The notes: generated from the letters alone by a model not told the origin. 64,000 nt of DNA from Syngnathus acus (GCF_901709675.1 NC_051095.1:2070795-2134794), one strand, 5' to 3'. Counted from the stretch's first letter, positions 45,754 through 57,682 are shown. Numbers and translations are program-made.

Positions 45754-48700
45754 GACTCGCACCTTCTCCCATCCCCGCGTGCCGGCGCTCGTCGCGCGAA
45801 CGGTTCAGAGCCAGCTGCATGGCCCAGATGCTGAGAGGCCTCATATAGGCCAGCGAGCGGTAGATGGCCTTCTCGCAGTAGGCTTCGGGCGTTTGGAAGG
45901 CCATGCCCAGCCTTTCCCACACCGTGCGATAGCAACCCTCGGCCGTGCGCATACCTTCCGCCAACATGCCCTGAGAGGGCAAAAGAAAAAAAAAAACATT
46001 TCAAAATAGGTTAACGAATGTCTCCTACCTTGTTTTTACACTGCTAGCTTAATGCTAACTTGACGTTGACATGCTAACGAAGCGCACCGATGCGACTTTA
46101 CAATCTTTTAGCCAACGAATATTAGAACATAATGGGTACAGGCCCCAGAGGAATATTCTAACAATACTTAGAGCCGGATGTACTTTCAAAAAATGTCTAA
46201 TATTGTAGTCGTAGTGAAAGTCTTGCTCAAGTCAAGTCAAGTCAAGTCAAGTCAAGTCAAGTCTATTTGTATAGCCCTAAATCACAAGCAGTCTCAAAGG
46301 GCTTCACATAGACAAAAATTGACAATTATTCTCAAAGCATCCCCTGATCTTAAGCTCCCAAAAGGGCAAGGAAAAACTAAAAAAAAAGGTGCGGCTTGTT
46401 CCTGCACACTGAACTGCAGCGTTAAACCGTGACGCGTAAAACGTTTTAAGAGTTGCTACTACGTTTACCTCATGGATCATGGTGGCGGCCAGTCCGTAAA
46501 CCACACCGATCCAAACCTCGTCCGACTGGACGCTGGAGCGGTCGGGCACGCCCTCGGGCCGCATGCCGTTCACGGCACCCATCTGGCCGCCGCCGAAGCT
46601 CATCACGTTCAAGTCAAAAATGGACCGGAGCGCGGCCCGGATGTTTTCCTTGGGGAAGACCTGGATGGAGAGAGGAAGTGAAAACGTTCTGCCCCGACAT
46701 CTTGCAGCGTGTTAGTTACCTGGGAGTCTCCTTCGCCAAGCCCGGACGCTCTCAGGAACCATTGGCCGGCACACTGGTCAGACATGATGCTGTTCGAAAG
46801 GTCCCGCCCGCTGCTGTCGTAGTTGTAGTACTTGCCTAAAAGCACAAACGATTTAGGGATTCTCGAAGTTGTCCTTTGCTGTACGATGACAGTTTGGGCT
46901 GTCCAAGTTACTAATATTGACAAATTATTAGGGCGGGCATCCATCAGGGATTGATTCCAAGCCCCCAGGAATTTTGGGTCTTACCGTTCCACAATAGTTT
47001 CTCAAAAGCGACGCTGCCTCTGTCCAAGATGTCTCTGTAGCGCTGCCGGGCCTCTTGGTTGTCGAGCAGTGTGGCCATTTTGCACATGACGCACAACGAG
47101 GCCAGCCACAGCCCGCCGCAGTACGCGCTGCAACACAGCAGGGGGACGTTGACGCAATCGGGAACCAAGACTACGCTCGGAATGTCGGTCCAAGCTGGAA
47201 AAAGCCCAATTTCCTGTTTCGACACGAGTCGTGCTTTTCCTATCGTGATTTCCTTCCCTTCATCCCTCCTCCCAGCTAAGCCAAAGAATGTGCTGACCTT
47301 GTCTCGCGTGTCTTTAAGCGGTCTGACTTTTTGCGTGATGAAATTTGATATAAAGTGACATAAAAGACCTTTTTTTTTTTTTTTTTGTGAGGTGTGACTT
47401 TTACGTTAAACTTCTACTGGGACTGACAAACAGGCTTTGTCTCCTCTGACCTTGGTCCAGTAACTGTCCAGCCGTCATAAGTCTGATCAGCAAAGCCAGA
47501 GTTCTCGATCAGGCCGTCTCCATCCAGGTCAAACTTCAACTCTGACTCCATCACTGCCTAGCAGAATGAGCGCTCATCAAATCTCAGGGGGGGGGGGGGG
47601 GGGGGGGGGAATCTTAAGAGAGTAAAGAAAGTAAGGGCAGCCATACCTGGCAGATGGGCCACATGTCCTGCAGGTACTGCTGGTCCTGGGTGAGATGATA
47701 GTCCCTGTAGACCTGCAGGACAAACTTCAGGTTCAAGTCCTTCCAGTGGGCTGTGTCGTGAATGAGATAGGCGTTGACCCTTTGCCACGGCTCATCGTCT
47801 ACAAAACAAGACGCAGCAGCGCCGGCGTGGGGTTAAGCTCTTCCGGGCACAACGCGGGCTCCCTCGAAGCGTAGCTGCTTTTCAAGTGGATTTTTTTTTT
47901 TTCTTCCCCATCCAGTAGACTACATTTGTTAAGTTTGTAACGTTTAAAGTAGCATATACATTTGAAGGGTGTCATTATTCTACCTGGATCTCCAATGTCG
48001 TGAGGCACCACGTTTTTGGCCTTGACCGCAGCGCTCCGGCCGCTCATCAGATGCAACCTCTGCGTTAAATCCTGCTGCACCACACTGCCGGCTAAAAGGA
48101 GACGGGAGTTAGTCAAGCGGCTGCAATCTTAGCCTCGCCGCCTCGCACCAGACGAGAAGAAACTAAAATCGTACCAATATCGTACTGCACACTCAAGGCG
48201 AGTTTGGGCCACAGCATGATGAGAGCAAAAGAAGCGTAGAAGTGCACATCATACGTGTTGTACATTCGGTATTCTTGACCTGAGTGACAAAAAAAAAAGC
48301 GAGCGTGAGGCGACCCGCCGAGCGCAAAGCGGCTTCGGGAAATTGCTCCCCGCTGACCTTCAAGGTAGGCGAAGCGGCCATACTCTTTGACGACGGGCGG
48401 CTGAGCGGGCAGGCCGCCGTCTTCGCTGCGAACACCGCCACTGACGTCGGCGTCCTCCGGCAGTTCCGTCCACACCGTCCCACCGTCGGTCACAAAGTAC
48501 AGCTCGTTGAACAGAGCAGACTTGTACCAGGCGGGAAGCGAACTAGAGATGGAACGTACGTGAACACGTCTTCGCTGGCGCCATTTTCTCGGTACAAACG
48601 AGACGCTCGCTCGCCAAATGACGGCGGAGGGCAAGGCCGCGCCAAGCACCTGTCCTGCAGTACGTCCGCTTGCCACTCCTCAATCTTCTTCTCCCACGCT

Positions 48701-49038
48701 TTGTAGTGTGTCAGGGCGTAATGACTGAGTGAGGGCGCCGCGTCCCCTTTGCTCCCGAAATAACGGGTGTATCGCCTGAAAGTGCAGACAAATGTCTTGC
48801 TAACGTGGGAACATGCAGAATGATGCGCTGTTTTTTTTTTTTTTTAGTTTTTAACTGTAAAATCAGTCGTCAAAAATGACCCAAATTGGATATAAACGTC
48901 ATTACCCTGTTCTTTGAATTAACAAAATGTGAGTATAGTAATACTACTTTTGCCATGGCATCCACTCTAGAAAACAAGTGCATTGAAAATAACTCCGGAG
49001 AAAACGTTTCGGGTTATTTTGGGAGCCCAAAAACTTTG

Positions 49039-49114
<76 letters not shown>

Positions 49115-49116
49115 CG

Positions 49117-49214
<98 letters not shown>

Positions 49215-52200
49215 CCGTTCAAAAGTTTGGGGTCACAAAATTGTTTGGGTGACCCCAAACTTTTGAACGGTAGTGTAAATATTATTATAATAAAATATTA
49301 TGAATTAAATATTATAAATTATATCTTATATTTGTATAAGATTATATATAATCTATGAATATAAGTATACATATATATTATAAGATTTTTACACAGAAGA
49401 TTATATATATAATCTATAAATAATTATCTAAATAAATATATACACTACCGTTCAAAAGTTTGGGGTCACCCAAACAATTTTGTGACCCCAAACTTTTGAA
49501 CGGTAGTGTATATATAATATATATGTATATTATATATGTATATATATATATATGTATATATATAATATATGTATATATATATATATAATACATAAAATGT
49601 AATATAATATATAAAATGTAATACAATATAATCCACAAAAGGACCCAATTGTTGGAGAAGTAAGCAACCCCAAAAGTTGTGTCTGTCCCTTACTGAATCA
49701 ATTTTGTCTTGATTTGTACAGATGACCCAATTTTAAGTAGTTTTTTTCTGTGTATACAAAAGAACCCAATTTGGGGTATTAAGTACACTTTTTGTGGGTT
49801 ATTCATTTGACCCGACGTTTGGTGTTGAATGAATAGTCGGGTTAGTTTCTTTTTGGACTTACTTTGGACCAACATGGTTTCGAAGTACATTATTGGTGCC
49901 CTTCCCTTTTTTACCTGTGGTGTTGCCGCTCGCGAGCGCCAAAGGTGATGACAGGCATGTCCCACGCCAGGCAGAACTCCAGCGTGTTGCGGCCCCGCGG
50001 CGACACGGAGCAGCTCGCCGCCAACGCCGCCGCCACCTTCTCTCCTTGGGCCGTCGGCGGGCTGGAGCCTGTGGAGAGGACGCATCTTTGGGTTGCTGAG
50101 GCTCCATTTAAAAGAGCGACGCTCTCACTGATCGACGCTAACCCGTGGGAGATTCCAGCCGTCCGTCGGCCATCAGATCGCTCCACAGGTCGCTGCAGGT
50201 TCCCTTTGGACTGAACGCGGTCTGATGGCTGACTTCCCCGTTGGGCTGAAAATCAAAAGACGATGATGTCAAATTGCCACCAGCAAAAAAAAAAGAAAGA
50301 AAAAAATCCACTTCCGAAAAATGTCCAACCTGCTCCGGAGCAGCGATGCATAAGGTGTAAGGGTTCACTGATGTGCAGTGATGTAGCAAGACTCCCGACA
50401 CGGCCTCGCCCTGTTTTGGGAGATGAAAAGGTTCATTCCAGTGGCCCCCGCCTTTGTCGTCCTTGTGCCCGGAGCCGTTGAGCATCGTGAACATGATGGT
50501 GACATCCAGAGCGTAGTCATTCTTGTTCTCCACGTCCCAGATGAACACGACCACCGGCAGGCAGGAGTCCTGTCACAAAGCAGACGCTCAGCGGTGGGTA
50601 AACAATTCCGACTTAACCATTTATCGTTTTGTGACTTCAGACAAACAATGCAATTTTGTCAAAACTGGGTTGTTTTTTTTTTTTTTTGTTCAAACACAAA
50701 TATGGAGGAGACAAATTACACATAGTCTGACACTTAGAGAACTTACACTACTGCACAAAGTTCATGTACACGACTACACACTTTTGATGGGGGGGAAAGA
50801 ATCGTTAAATACCCTATTTACGCGTAATTGTGTATTTTTACATGATCTCGACTTATTCAGTTACACTACCGTTCAAAGGTTTGGGGTCACAAAATTGTTT
50901 GGGTGACCCCAAACTTTTGAACGGTAGTGTAAATATTATTATAATAAAATATTATGAATTAAATATTATAAATTATATCTTATATTTGTATAAGATTATA
51001 TATAATCTATGAATATAAGTATACATATATATTATAAGATTTTTTACACAGAAGATTATATATATAATCTATAAATAATTATCTAAATAAATATATACAC
51101 TACCGTTCAAAAGTTTGGGGTCACCCAAACAATTTTGTGACCCCAAACTTTTGAACGGTAGTGTATGTTTGTAAACATCACGGCCCAAAGTTAGTCTTGC
51201 AATGGCGACAAGATCTTTCAGCCTGTTCGGCTCACCTGGTAGTCGTGAGGAATGACGGGCGAGACCTGCCTGCAGGTGAGCGTGACATTTTGCCCCGGGA
51301 GGTGGTAGACGGTCCAGGCCCGGGGGTACAGGGCATGGTAGTAAGCGTACTCGCCGCAGTAGCCCCAGTTCCAGCCCTGCAGCCGGGGAGGCCGCTCGAC
51401 GCAGAGCACCTGTTGGTAAAGCGTCTGCCCGTCGCGGCGCAAGCACACGGTGAACTGAGGACGACAAACCAGAGCCTTGTCTCACCACCAGCAGGGTTGC
51501 TACGTCCCTTAGCTTCTCCGGGAACTCGTCTACTACCTGATTGGCCGTGACGGTCTTGTACTGGTACATCCCGGGCGTCAGCTGCCACCGACAGAACTCC
51601 CCCCTCCAACCTCTGGTGATGGTACCTCCCCCGATACCTCCCAGCGGCGCACCTGCCGAATGGGCCGACAACTGGAGTTGAGCCGATGCATACGAGAGAA
51701 AAGCGCATGAAACGCAAATTCAACGTGAGACCAACCCACCATAAATCTGCCGTAAAGGCAGCGCGCGAAACATGTCGATGAAAGGCGCCTTCTTTTCCAC
51801 CTGTGTCTTTTTGTACCACCATTTTAGATACCTGCATCAGAACAATGGAACGGCACACCATCAAAAACCATATAGAGCAGGGGTGTCAAACTCATTTGTA
51901 GTCCTAGTTTCCCTCGGAGGGCCGTCTGCTATATACAGTATAGGCTACAAAACAAATGGATGAATAGCTCGTTTTGAAATGAGAGATTAGTCAAATCGAA
52001 CGAATGGTAATAAAATTGCAGGCATTTGATTTGTTTTTGTAAAAGTGAAAACAATGTTATTTTACCGTATTTTCCGGACTATAAGGCGCACCGGACTATA
52101 AGGCGCACTTTCAATGAAGGGCCCATTTTAAAACTTTGTCCTTATATAAGGCGCACCGGACTATAAGGCGCACCATTAATGCATCATGTCAGATTTTTAA

Positions 52201-53741
52201 TCCAAATAAAATCCTTCTCCATTTTATTTCAACTTCAGATGCAACAAACTACTTTATAATCACAAAATAATGATTTTGATTCATGATTCATAGTCTTCAG
52301 CGGGCCACTTATGATTGATTTCATAACACAATGCTTCGGGCCAGTTTAAATTTAGGAATTTGGTCCATATATAAGGCGCACCGGACTATAAGGCGCACTG
52401 TTGGCTTTTGAGAAAATTTTAGGTTTTTAGGTGCGCCTTATAGTCCGGAAAATTCGGTACTAATGACACAAATTCAATGGGGGCCACAAATAATGATGTG
52501 GCGGGCTGTATCTGGGCCCCCGGGCCTTGAGTTGGACACCTATGATATAGAGTGTTCCTCGACAATGGCAAGGATTTTTGTTGCGGGGCGGCAATAAATC
52601 CGATTCAATTGCTGTTGAGTTGATTGGACTACTACAGTATCTCAGGTTTTTCCTCGCAGTTCAAAGCAAAGAATAAAAAATATTGCCCAAATGCACCACA
52701 ACTTGGGTTTCCACATAAGCACTCGGACTCGAGCTTCCCCATCTCACCTTGATGCATGAAATGCTCGGCTGAGAGGTGAAACGGAGTCAAGTTGCAGTTG
52801 CCAGACAATACACAATTTCTTAATACCCATCGGGACACGTTTACCAACACATTGTTAAAGTTAACTCTTGATAGGTGGGCAACTTTTAAGACCACTGTTG
52901 ATCTCCCTTGAACACAGTGTCCAAAGACTCCTTTCTTCAAACAACCTGCCACCGGTGCAATGATTAACAAGTGTTGCCGTGGCAACAAAGGCCACCACGC
53001 CCTGTAGGACAAGCGACTGTTGTCCTGGAGATTGCAATTTACACACAGCATGCAGTTAAGCTGGCTTGGAAGCAGGTTCTTGTACATTTTACAGGGCACG
53101 TGGATGACATCATGCATGACCGAAGCCCAATTGCATTAAGTGAAGAAGGGGAGGGGACATCTTTAAGTGTTGATATAAAGCCCAGGCCACAGTAGGTTCC
53201 ATGTGCTGCTGAGGATAATGAATTGATTTTCCAGAGTACAACGGCAATTGGCAATTTCATTCCTGCTAACAAAGAATAATTAATTTTTTTTTTCTTTTTT
53301 TTTTACCCCATTGTAATGGTTCCGTTTTTGGTTTGGACCACAAGAAGTCAGAAAATAGACAAAGAAAAATCAATGATCAGTCTTCTTTCATTAGGAAATG
53401 CCAAACTCTGAGATTTATCATTGAGAGGTTGCAATCTGAAGTTGTGGACAATTTAAAATTCAAAAATACCTCAACATTATTTATTAATCATGGACTGACT
53501 CACTGTTTAGTGATAACCTATAGTGATATATTCTAAGATAAAAATACCTGATCCCAAGCCCAATGTGCTCCACAATATTCTCCAGGGACACGTCCTTTGC
53601 TTGGAAAGGCTTCCTCTTCTCCTTGAACTCGTGGGCCAAACAGATACGCCACCCGGCCGTGGGAACGCCGTGCCCCATCTCCTTGGGCAGGTACCTGCTC
53701 ATGAGCTCCGCCGTGGATCTGTCCCCCCAATCTTCAGTCAT
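45749..53741 (-). CDS. gba2: Non-lysosomal glucosylceramidase GBA2 (17 coding exons, 857 aa)
   Basis: GBA2 is a GH116 beta-glucosidase that hydrolyses glucosylceramide at the cytosolic face of ER/Golgi membranes. Minus-strand exons: 53741-53548, 51831-51740, 51652-51537, 51454-51236, 50569-50330, 50245-50143, 50068-49915, 48775-48650, 48542-48358, 48279-48175, 48091-47984, 47798-47647, 47557-47451, 47127-46985, 46835-46720, 46660-46469, 45970-45749. Phases agree throughout; 17 exons as in human. Landmarks are [61 protein letters not shown] with the nucleophile Glu428 (human Glu527), VLQVYRDY with the probable acid/base Asp580, and YRTVWERLG near the end. The Glu-Asp spacing of 152 equals that of the bacterial homologue TxGH116. 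The protein is shorter than human (927 aa) at both ends; the C-terminus stops at GEGASQ. A 5' non-coding exon probably ends at 54134 and splices to 54007. Confidence 0.97.
46227..46388 (+). repeat. Dispersed teleost repeat with a (CAAGT)n head
   Basis: Seven or so caagt units are followed by ctatttgtatagccctaaat, then cacaagcagtctcaaagggc, ending in gggcaaggaaaaact and an A run. This arrangement is very common across fish introns. It lies in the last gba2 intron and has no coding capacity. Confidence 0.75.
47587..47609. repeat. 23-base poly-G run in a gba2 intron
   Basis: A homopolymer (C-run on the gba2 sense strand) lies about 30 bp upstream of the exon that starts at 47557. In the transcript it forms part of the pyrimidine tract region of that intron. 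Confidence 0.93.
49042..49211. repeat. Compound microsatellite (GA)n-(AT)n-(AC)n
   Basis: About 74 bp of GA, 80 bp of AT and 10 bp of AC follow one another in the gba2 intron between exons 48775 and 49915. They run directly into the left end of a foldback element. Confidence 0.95.
49210..49508. mobile_element. Foldback-type non-autonomous DNA transposon, copy 1
   Basis: Each end is a 66-bp unit (49210-49275 and 49443-49508). Each unit is itself a palindrome of two 27-bp arms beginning CACTACCGTTCAAAAG around a 12-bp loop, and the two units are exact reverse complements of each other. Between them lie ~167 bp of AT-rich sequence. The CACTACCGTTCAAAAGTTTG terminus is common in fish Tc1/mariner-like MITEs. 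The trailing TA fits a TA target. It has no coding capacity and lies in a gba2 intron. Confidence 0.85.
50864..51163. mobile_element. Foldback-type non-autonomous DNA transposon, copy 2
   Basis: Same structure and same orientation as the copy at 49210-49508. Over 300 bp I see only one substitution (in the left terminal arm) and a one-base T-run difference. Flanks read ...gttA|CACTACC and GGTAGTG|TA..., consistent with a TA duplication. It lies in the gba2 intron between exons 51236 and 50569. Confidence 0.87.
51878..52544. mobile_element. hAT-like non-autonomous element with 8-bp target duplication
   Basis: The left end cag-gggtgtcaaactcatt and the right end cttgagttggacacctatg are imperfect inverted repeats. 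Both sides are flanked by the identical octamer atatagag (51870-51877 and 52545-52552), the target-duplication length of hAT transposons. It lies in the first coding intron of gba2 and contains the element at 52063-52459. Confidence 0.8.
52063..52459. mobile_element. Nested MITE-like repeat with 'ccggactataaggcgcac' ends
   Basis: The left terminus taccgtattttccggactat is mirrored at the right by atagtccggaaaattcggta. The core ccggactataaggcgcac is repeated internally (52076, 52091, 52147, 52159, 52380). This repeat type is widespread in fish genomes. It lies inside the hAT-like element, so it should be younger than that insertion, or the two form a composite. Confidence 0.65.
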
Positions 53742-55073
53742 TTTGTTGTTGCGGTTGTCAGTCAGAGCAGTTGAGCAGCGTACGGCTACAAAATGAGGCT
53801 GTCGCCACCCTTTGTAAACACAGAGTGTTTATCATCAAGGCAGCCCGGGCTGATTCCTCGGACACACCAACCGGTTTCCACTCGTTTCTGGGTCAGGGGC
53901 AAAAAGCTGATGACGCCAACTTAAACGCCATTATAGACTTATTATAATTCACATTGGCGGTCGGCCGGGGCTTCTTTGTGCAGCAGCCTCGATGCCGCCG
54001 GATACCCTACGACAGAAAGAGCGACAATAAAACGCTTCTGTCAGTCAGCGCATATTAAAGATTCAAATTTGCACGATTAGCAATTTTATTTTTGGCATGA
54101 ACAAGGGATACATTGTCACAAACCACACGTACCTTGGAGTAGAACAGACAGGAAGCGTTCCGTGCACAGCAGACTCTGTTGAAGTGGGCACGGCCAAATA
54201 GCCAGGAAGTCACAACCGTGTCTGACAACACGCAAGAAAAAACCGAGACAGTGTTCAATAAAGATTTTCAAAAAAAAAAAAAAGAGAGAGAGAGACAGAG
54301 ACAGAGAGAGAGAGAGAAGAAACAGGGAGCCCACCGCCAACGGCTAAACCATGTTTGACTTAAACAGGGGGGCGTAAGGAGTTTTCTCCATACTGGTTAG
54401 CATATTCTATCAGCCACCGGCATCATGACAAGCAGGCGTGTAGGTTATATAACTTGCATTCCAGCAATCAAGTTTGAATATGCTTTTAATGCCTCGGAAA
54501 TGAAAGTGAAGGAATACATAAAAAGCCGAGACCCCGTAAAGTTACCATAGCAACACGCCGTCTGGGATGCGAGTTGCTTCTGCCACGTGACGTGCATGAT
54601 GGCCAACCAAAAAACCGAGTTGTAGCTTTTATCCGTGTTTTTGTTCTCTACATTACTTGAGGTGGGACAGAGTGAGCCAGTGCGGCTTTTCACGGATTAT
54701 TTTTCTTACCATGTCATATACTACGTCGTATGTTTCTTACTTTTGTCCCCAAAAGCGTCATCTTCAATGGTCTGGTTTTGGTCGACTTCGCGGACACACT
54801 TTGTTTACCGACTGCTAGCTAAACGATAGTAGGTCCGGATGAAAATAGTCTCCATGTAGAATCGAGGAGAATGTATTAAGACAGCATTCCGTTTGCTTTG
54901 TAACTCGGACGACAAACTGGAGCCTCGATTGTCCGCACCCGGACTCTACTGGGCACAAGGTGTGTGTTAAAGTTACGCGGCTAATGTAGCGTCGCTGATT
55001 TTAGCATACGTCCGTGCGCAGTCTCCACGTCCCACTCTTGTGCTTTCAATCCCGGTTATCAACTGTCTTGCAG
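53742..55073. promoter_or_regulatory. gba2-rgp1 head-to-head intergenic region (5'UTRs and probable shared promoter)
   Basis: On the minus strand a consensus donor (CTCCAAG|GTACGTG, exon end at 54134) and acceptor (CTGTCGTAG, exon start 54007) suggest a non-coding gba2 exon. On the plus strand a donor at 54959 (GGGCACAAG|GTGTGTG) pairs with the acceptor at 55073 just before the rgp1 ATG. The start sites should thus lie between about 54.25 and 54.9 kb. A GA microsatellite (54279-54316) is inside. No TATA box is obvious. Confidence 0.5.
54279..54316. repeat. (GA)n microsatellite
   Basis: Interrupted gaga/gaca repeats follow an A run in the gba2-rgp1 intergenic region. Confidence 0.9.
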
Positions 55074-57682
55074 ATGATCGAGGTGGTGGCTTCCATGGCT
55101 CGCGGTCCCGTGTATCTAGCCGGCGAGCTAATGGAGTGTCTCGTCACTTTCAGAAACCCCATGTCCCACTTATCCACCTCTGCGAGCAGGTACGGGGTAC
55201 CCCGGCTTGCACGTTGGCCTAAACTAGCACCGGGCTACATGTACAACCAAAATTCCAATGTTTGTTCCAATTGAATTCATGAAGTCCCAACATTTGTAAT
55301 GTTTAAATGAGCTACGTTCTAACCAATATGTATGTGTAGATTCTTGATTTTTTCTTCTTCATCTAATTAGATTTCAACATTTGTTTTGCCATGTCAATCT
55401 AAGCTGCTTAGACAAGAGCCTTCAAAATCAGTTGTGCAAGCCCATGTAACTAATTTGTATCAGCAATAGGAACGTCTCTTTCGCATTGTCAGACTTGACT
55501 GAGGGTCCACTTACCAAATGTACTGCCACTGATTGTCCAGTTGTCTCCACTGTGCCCCAGTGAGATGTTGGCCTGGGCCAGCGCCCAGATCCACTGCCAG
55601 TTTCACGCCACTGAGAGCAGAGTGAGTCTACCAAGCCGGGGCAACAAGCAGGACGTCCAGGCCAGCAGCAATACGGTCCTCGTTCCGAGCAGAGGTCGTT
55701 GAGCAACAACGCCAAGTTGTCACGTGTTTTTTTTTTTTTTTTTTTTTGTATTGCGCTGAACGCTAACCAGACATCCTCATATTTTCACCAGGCGAGCGAG
55801 GCCAATGCGTTCTGGATACGCCGCCCAAAATCCTATTCTGTGACCTCTGTCTGGATCCAGGAGAGAGCAAGACTTGTGTGTCAATGTTACATAAAGTAAA
55901 AAGACACGCTTTCGCAATATTTGTCATGATGGGCTTCGCTTTTGTGTCGCAGATTCATACAGCGAGGTCGTACCCGTCGATGGTCCTCCCAGTTTCCGCG
56001 GCCAGGCGGTGAAGTATGTCTACAAACTGACCATCGGGTGTCAGAGGGTCAACTCTCCCATCAAACTTCTTCGAGTTCCCTTTCGAGTTTTGGTTCTGCA
56101 AGGTGGGACAATCGAATGAATGAATGAACGAACGAACGAACGAACGAACAAACGAATGAATGAATTCATTCATTCATAAACAAAAAAATAAATGTTGGCC
56201 ACATTCGCATCAAGTGACCAATGTGCGCTTGTCTGAATGATGATTCTACCTTTTGATTCCGTTATGATCTGCAGGCATGCCAGAACCTTCATTTGCTCAG
56301 GACGAGGTAGTGTCCCCTTCGAACCCGTTCCTGGAGGAAGAGGAATCCAGCCGGAGGGACGCGCGACCTTTGGAGCGAGCGCTCGACGTGCTCATGGTCT
56401 CCACGTCCAAGCGCTGCCCCCGTGAGTTGTGCCGCTTGCCGTGCAAATGAAGTGACAAATATTCACGTGTAAATTTGACCGTCTCCAGACGTGTTCAACA
56501 TCACCAACGTGCGAGGGAAAGTGGCAAAGTTCTGCATCTTCAAGACCATGTACAGACTTGGAGAGGACATCGTGGGCACGTTCAATTTCTCCGAGGGTGA
56601 CATTCCCTGCTTGCAGGTACTTTGCAAAACTTGCGGCGCAGGGGTCCTCGACAATACACTGCCACAAAAATGGGAACGAAATTTCTTGAGAAGTGAACAA
56701 ACGCGTTTTATTTTTTTTTTTCTTTGCCTTTTGCCAGTATTCGGTGAGCCTTCAGAGCGAAGAGGAGATTCAGCAGGAGTACCAGCGGCGCCCCGGCCAG
56801 CCGCTCAGCGTGACTGGACATGGGCGGCATCTGGAGTCCTGTCTGCACACGGCCTCCAGCCACTTCTCCCTCCCTGTGCCACTCACTGTCACGCCGGGCT
56901 TCTGTACCGACGTCGGTAAGTCCGCGCGCAAAGCGAACCTGCCAAGCAGGGTCGACGCGCCTTTCGTTTGATTTTCAGTCGGCAGCTGATGACAATGTGA
57001 CTCATCGTTTTGAGTTTTTACATTCATTTTTGGCAAAGATCACAAATATTTTGACCGACAAAAACTCTTCGAATAACATCAACACATTTCCTCGACAACA
57101 AAATGCAACAAGATGGCGGACTAAGCTGTATTTTCTAGTGTGTGTCTAAATAAAGCCAAAATGGTGGCAAAGCTCTACTTTGGTCAAAAGTTAACTCTTC
57201 AACTTAATTGATTATATTTCCTGGATACCTTTCCGCCATCTCGTAGCATCCTGCCGCCAAGGAACTATGTTGAAGCGAGTTGAGGAATTTCAAATAGGCA
57301 AAAGTAGTGTTTTACCGCCATCTTTCGGCATTTAGGAGGCCACGATAAACCTATAATCAGGCGTCACTTTTTGTTTTTAATTGCCATCTGAAAAACGAGA
57401 GAACAACCGATATGCGGCTTGCTGTCGTGTTCCCACTTAACAAAACGTAACATTGCAGTGACCCTGAGGTGGCGGCTGCACTTTGAATTTGTCACCGCTC
57501 GGGAGCCCGCCGATCCGCCCGTCATCCATCAGAACGAGTCGAAGTCGACGGTGTGGGCCGGCGCCGAGCGCGTCGAAGTGGACACCTTCAGCTGGGACCT
57601 GCCCATCAAGATCCTGCCCACCAACCCGGCCTTGGCATCCTATGAATCCCAGTTCACGGGGACCAACAGCATTAACATTTAA
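55074..57682 (+). CDS. rgp1: RAB6A-GEF complex partner protein 2, Rgp1 homologue (8 coding exons, 386 aa)
   Basis: Rgp1 pairs with Ric1 as a guanine-nucleotide exchange factor that activates Rab6A on Golgi membranes for endosome-to-Golgi recycling. Coding exons are 55074-55189, 55561-55694, 55792-55875, 55953-56102, 56275-56421, 56489-56616, 56738-56915 and 57459-57682; all phases agree. The start [18 protein letters not shown] matches the human N-terminus and the ATG directly follows an AG acceptor. Conserved blocks include ALAWAS-like [77 protein letters not shown] and [15 protein letters not shown], ending SINI. The family has an arrestin-like beta-sandwich fold. The length is close to human (391 aa). 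The head-to-head pairing with gba2 is also found in human. A candidate ATTAAA signal lies at 57820-57825. Confidence 0.97.
56112..56178. repeat. (GAAT/GAAC)n microsatellite with inverted tail
   Basis: Tetranucleotide repeats gaat/gaac run into gaattcattcattcat, giving a short inverted repeat around gaattc. It lies in an rgp1 intron, just after the exon ending at 56102. Confidence 0.92.

Noticed and set aside
42892-49211. G-, C- and A-tract stretches as tRNA or other RNA genes
   Set aside because: No cloverleaf with A and B boxes or other recognisable RNA gene structure was seen anywhere in the window.
48886-49266. Frames with long Arg-Glu or Ile-Tyr runs
   Set aside because: They come from the GA and AT microsatellites in a gba2 intron.
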